Source: an uncultured Acidobacteriota bacterium (lineage in GTDB: Bacteria > Acidobacteriota > Terriglobia > Terriglobales > Acidobacteriaceae). From it: 33,547 nt of DNA. Position 1 is the first letter of the stretch; every line of letters starts with the position of its first letter. The notes below the pieces were generated by a model that did not search any database, was not told the DNA's origin, and worked only from the letters and a program-made list of their open reading frames with translations. The DNA is taken from assembly GCA_903832475.1 (NCBI GenBank), contig CAILBQ010000439.1:1-33547 (forward strand). The letters are read 5' to 3'. Both the position numbers and the translations under genes were made by a program. Below, piece by piece: positions 33,434-33,547 of this stretch.

Positions 33434-33547
33434 TTAGCACTAGGTTCTGTAACTAACTTAAATATTCCTGGTGGTACAGCAGGCCAAGTATTAACAACAG
33501 CTGGTAATGGATCACTATTATGGCAATCAACTGCATCAACATATAGC
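33431..33547 (+). CDS. Phage tail/structural-protein-like fragment on AT-rich DNA (partial, probable assembly chimera)
   Basis: The last 117 nt are about 38% GC by hand count, against well above 60% for the rest. Read on the plus strand from 33431 there is one open frame containing LGSVTNLNIPGGTAGQVLTT, then Gly-Asn-Gly-Ser-Leu-Leu-Trp. The pattern LGxVxNLxIxGGTxGQVLxTxGxGxLxW is what I recall from tail-fibre and other structural proteins of marine T4-like and pelagic phages. Nearly all codons end in A or T, unlike the neighbouring genes. The join falls inside the MBG repeat array, where assemblies often break. No function should be assigned to the host from this fragment. Confidence 0.55.

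Overview
The window is most of a modular type I polyketide synthase (PKS) locus on the minus strand of a high-GC bacterium. The best lineage guess is Acidobacteriota (Terriglobia-like). It rests on the two genes upstream of the PKS operon: a small outer-membrane beta-barrel with a CGCFWLQGG motif, and an MBG/Ig-like repeat protein with a characteristic C-terminal tail. I recognise both families mainly from acidobacterial genomes. This comes from memory of the families, not from a search.

Layout in the direction of transcription (right to left). (i) 33547-33431 is a short AT-rich piece that reads on the plus strand like a phage tail or structural protein. It does not belong with its surroundings and is probably an assembly chimera. 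(ii) 33433-31340 is a 5'-truncated MBG/Ig-like repeat protein, followed 14 nt later by the beta-barrel gene (31325-30666). (iii) 30665-30053 is about 600 nt without a convincing gene and holds two adjoining hairpins; it probably carries the PKS leader and promoter. (iv) 30052-162 holds five PKS genes, each encoding one complete module, with short overlaps or tiny gaps. (v) 165-1 is the start of a sixth gene, whose first 55 residues are a TubC-type docking domain, so the line probably continues into an NRPS or hybrid protein outside the window.

In presumed order the PKS proteins (called A to E here) are: A, KS-AT-DH-ER-KR-ACP; B, KS-AT-DH(atypical)-ER-KR-ACP; C, KS-AT-cMT-ACP; D, KS-AT-DH-ER-KR(Tyr to His)-ACP; E, KS-AT-DH-KR-ACP with altered DH and KR motifs. 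All five KS domains keep the Cys-His-His triad and all five ACPs keep the serine. No loading module and no thioesterase are visible. A to D end in short acidic helices of the PKS-PKS docking type. E instead ends in a short acidic tail facing the TubC domain, which fits a PKS-to-NRPS hand-off. If the line is collinear, it would make a largely saturated, methyl-branched chain with one unreduced alpha-methyl ketone from C, then a final reduced or unsaturated unit, before amino-acid incorporation. I do not recognise the product or a known named cluster.
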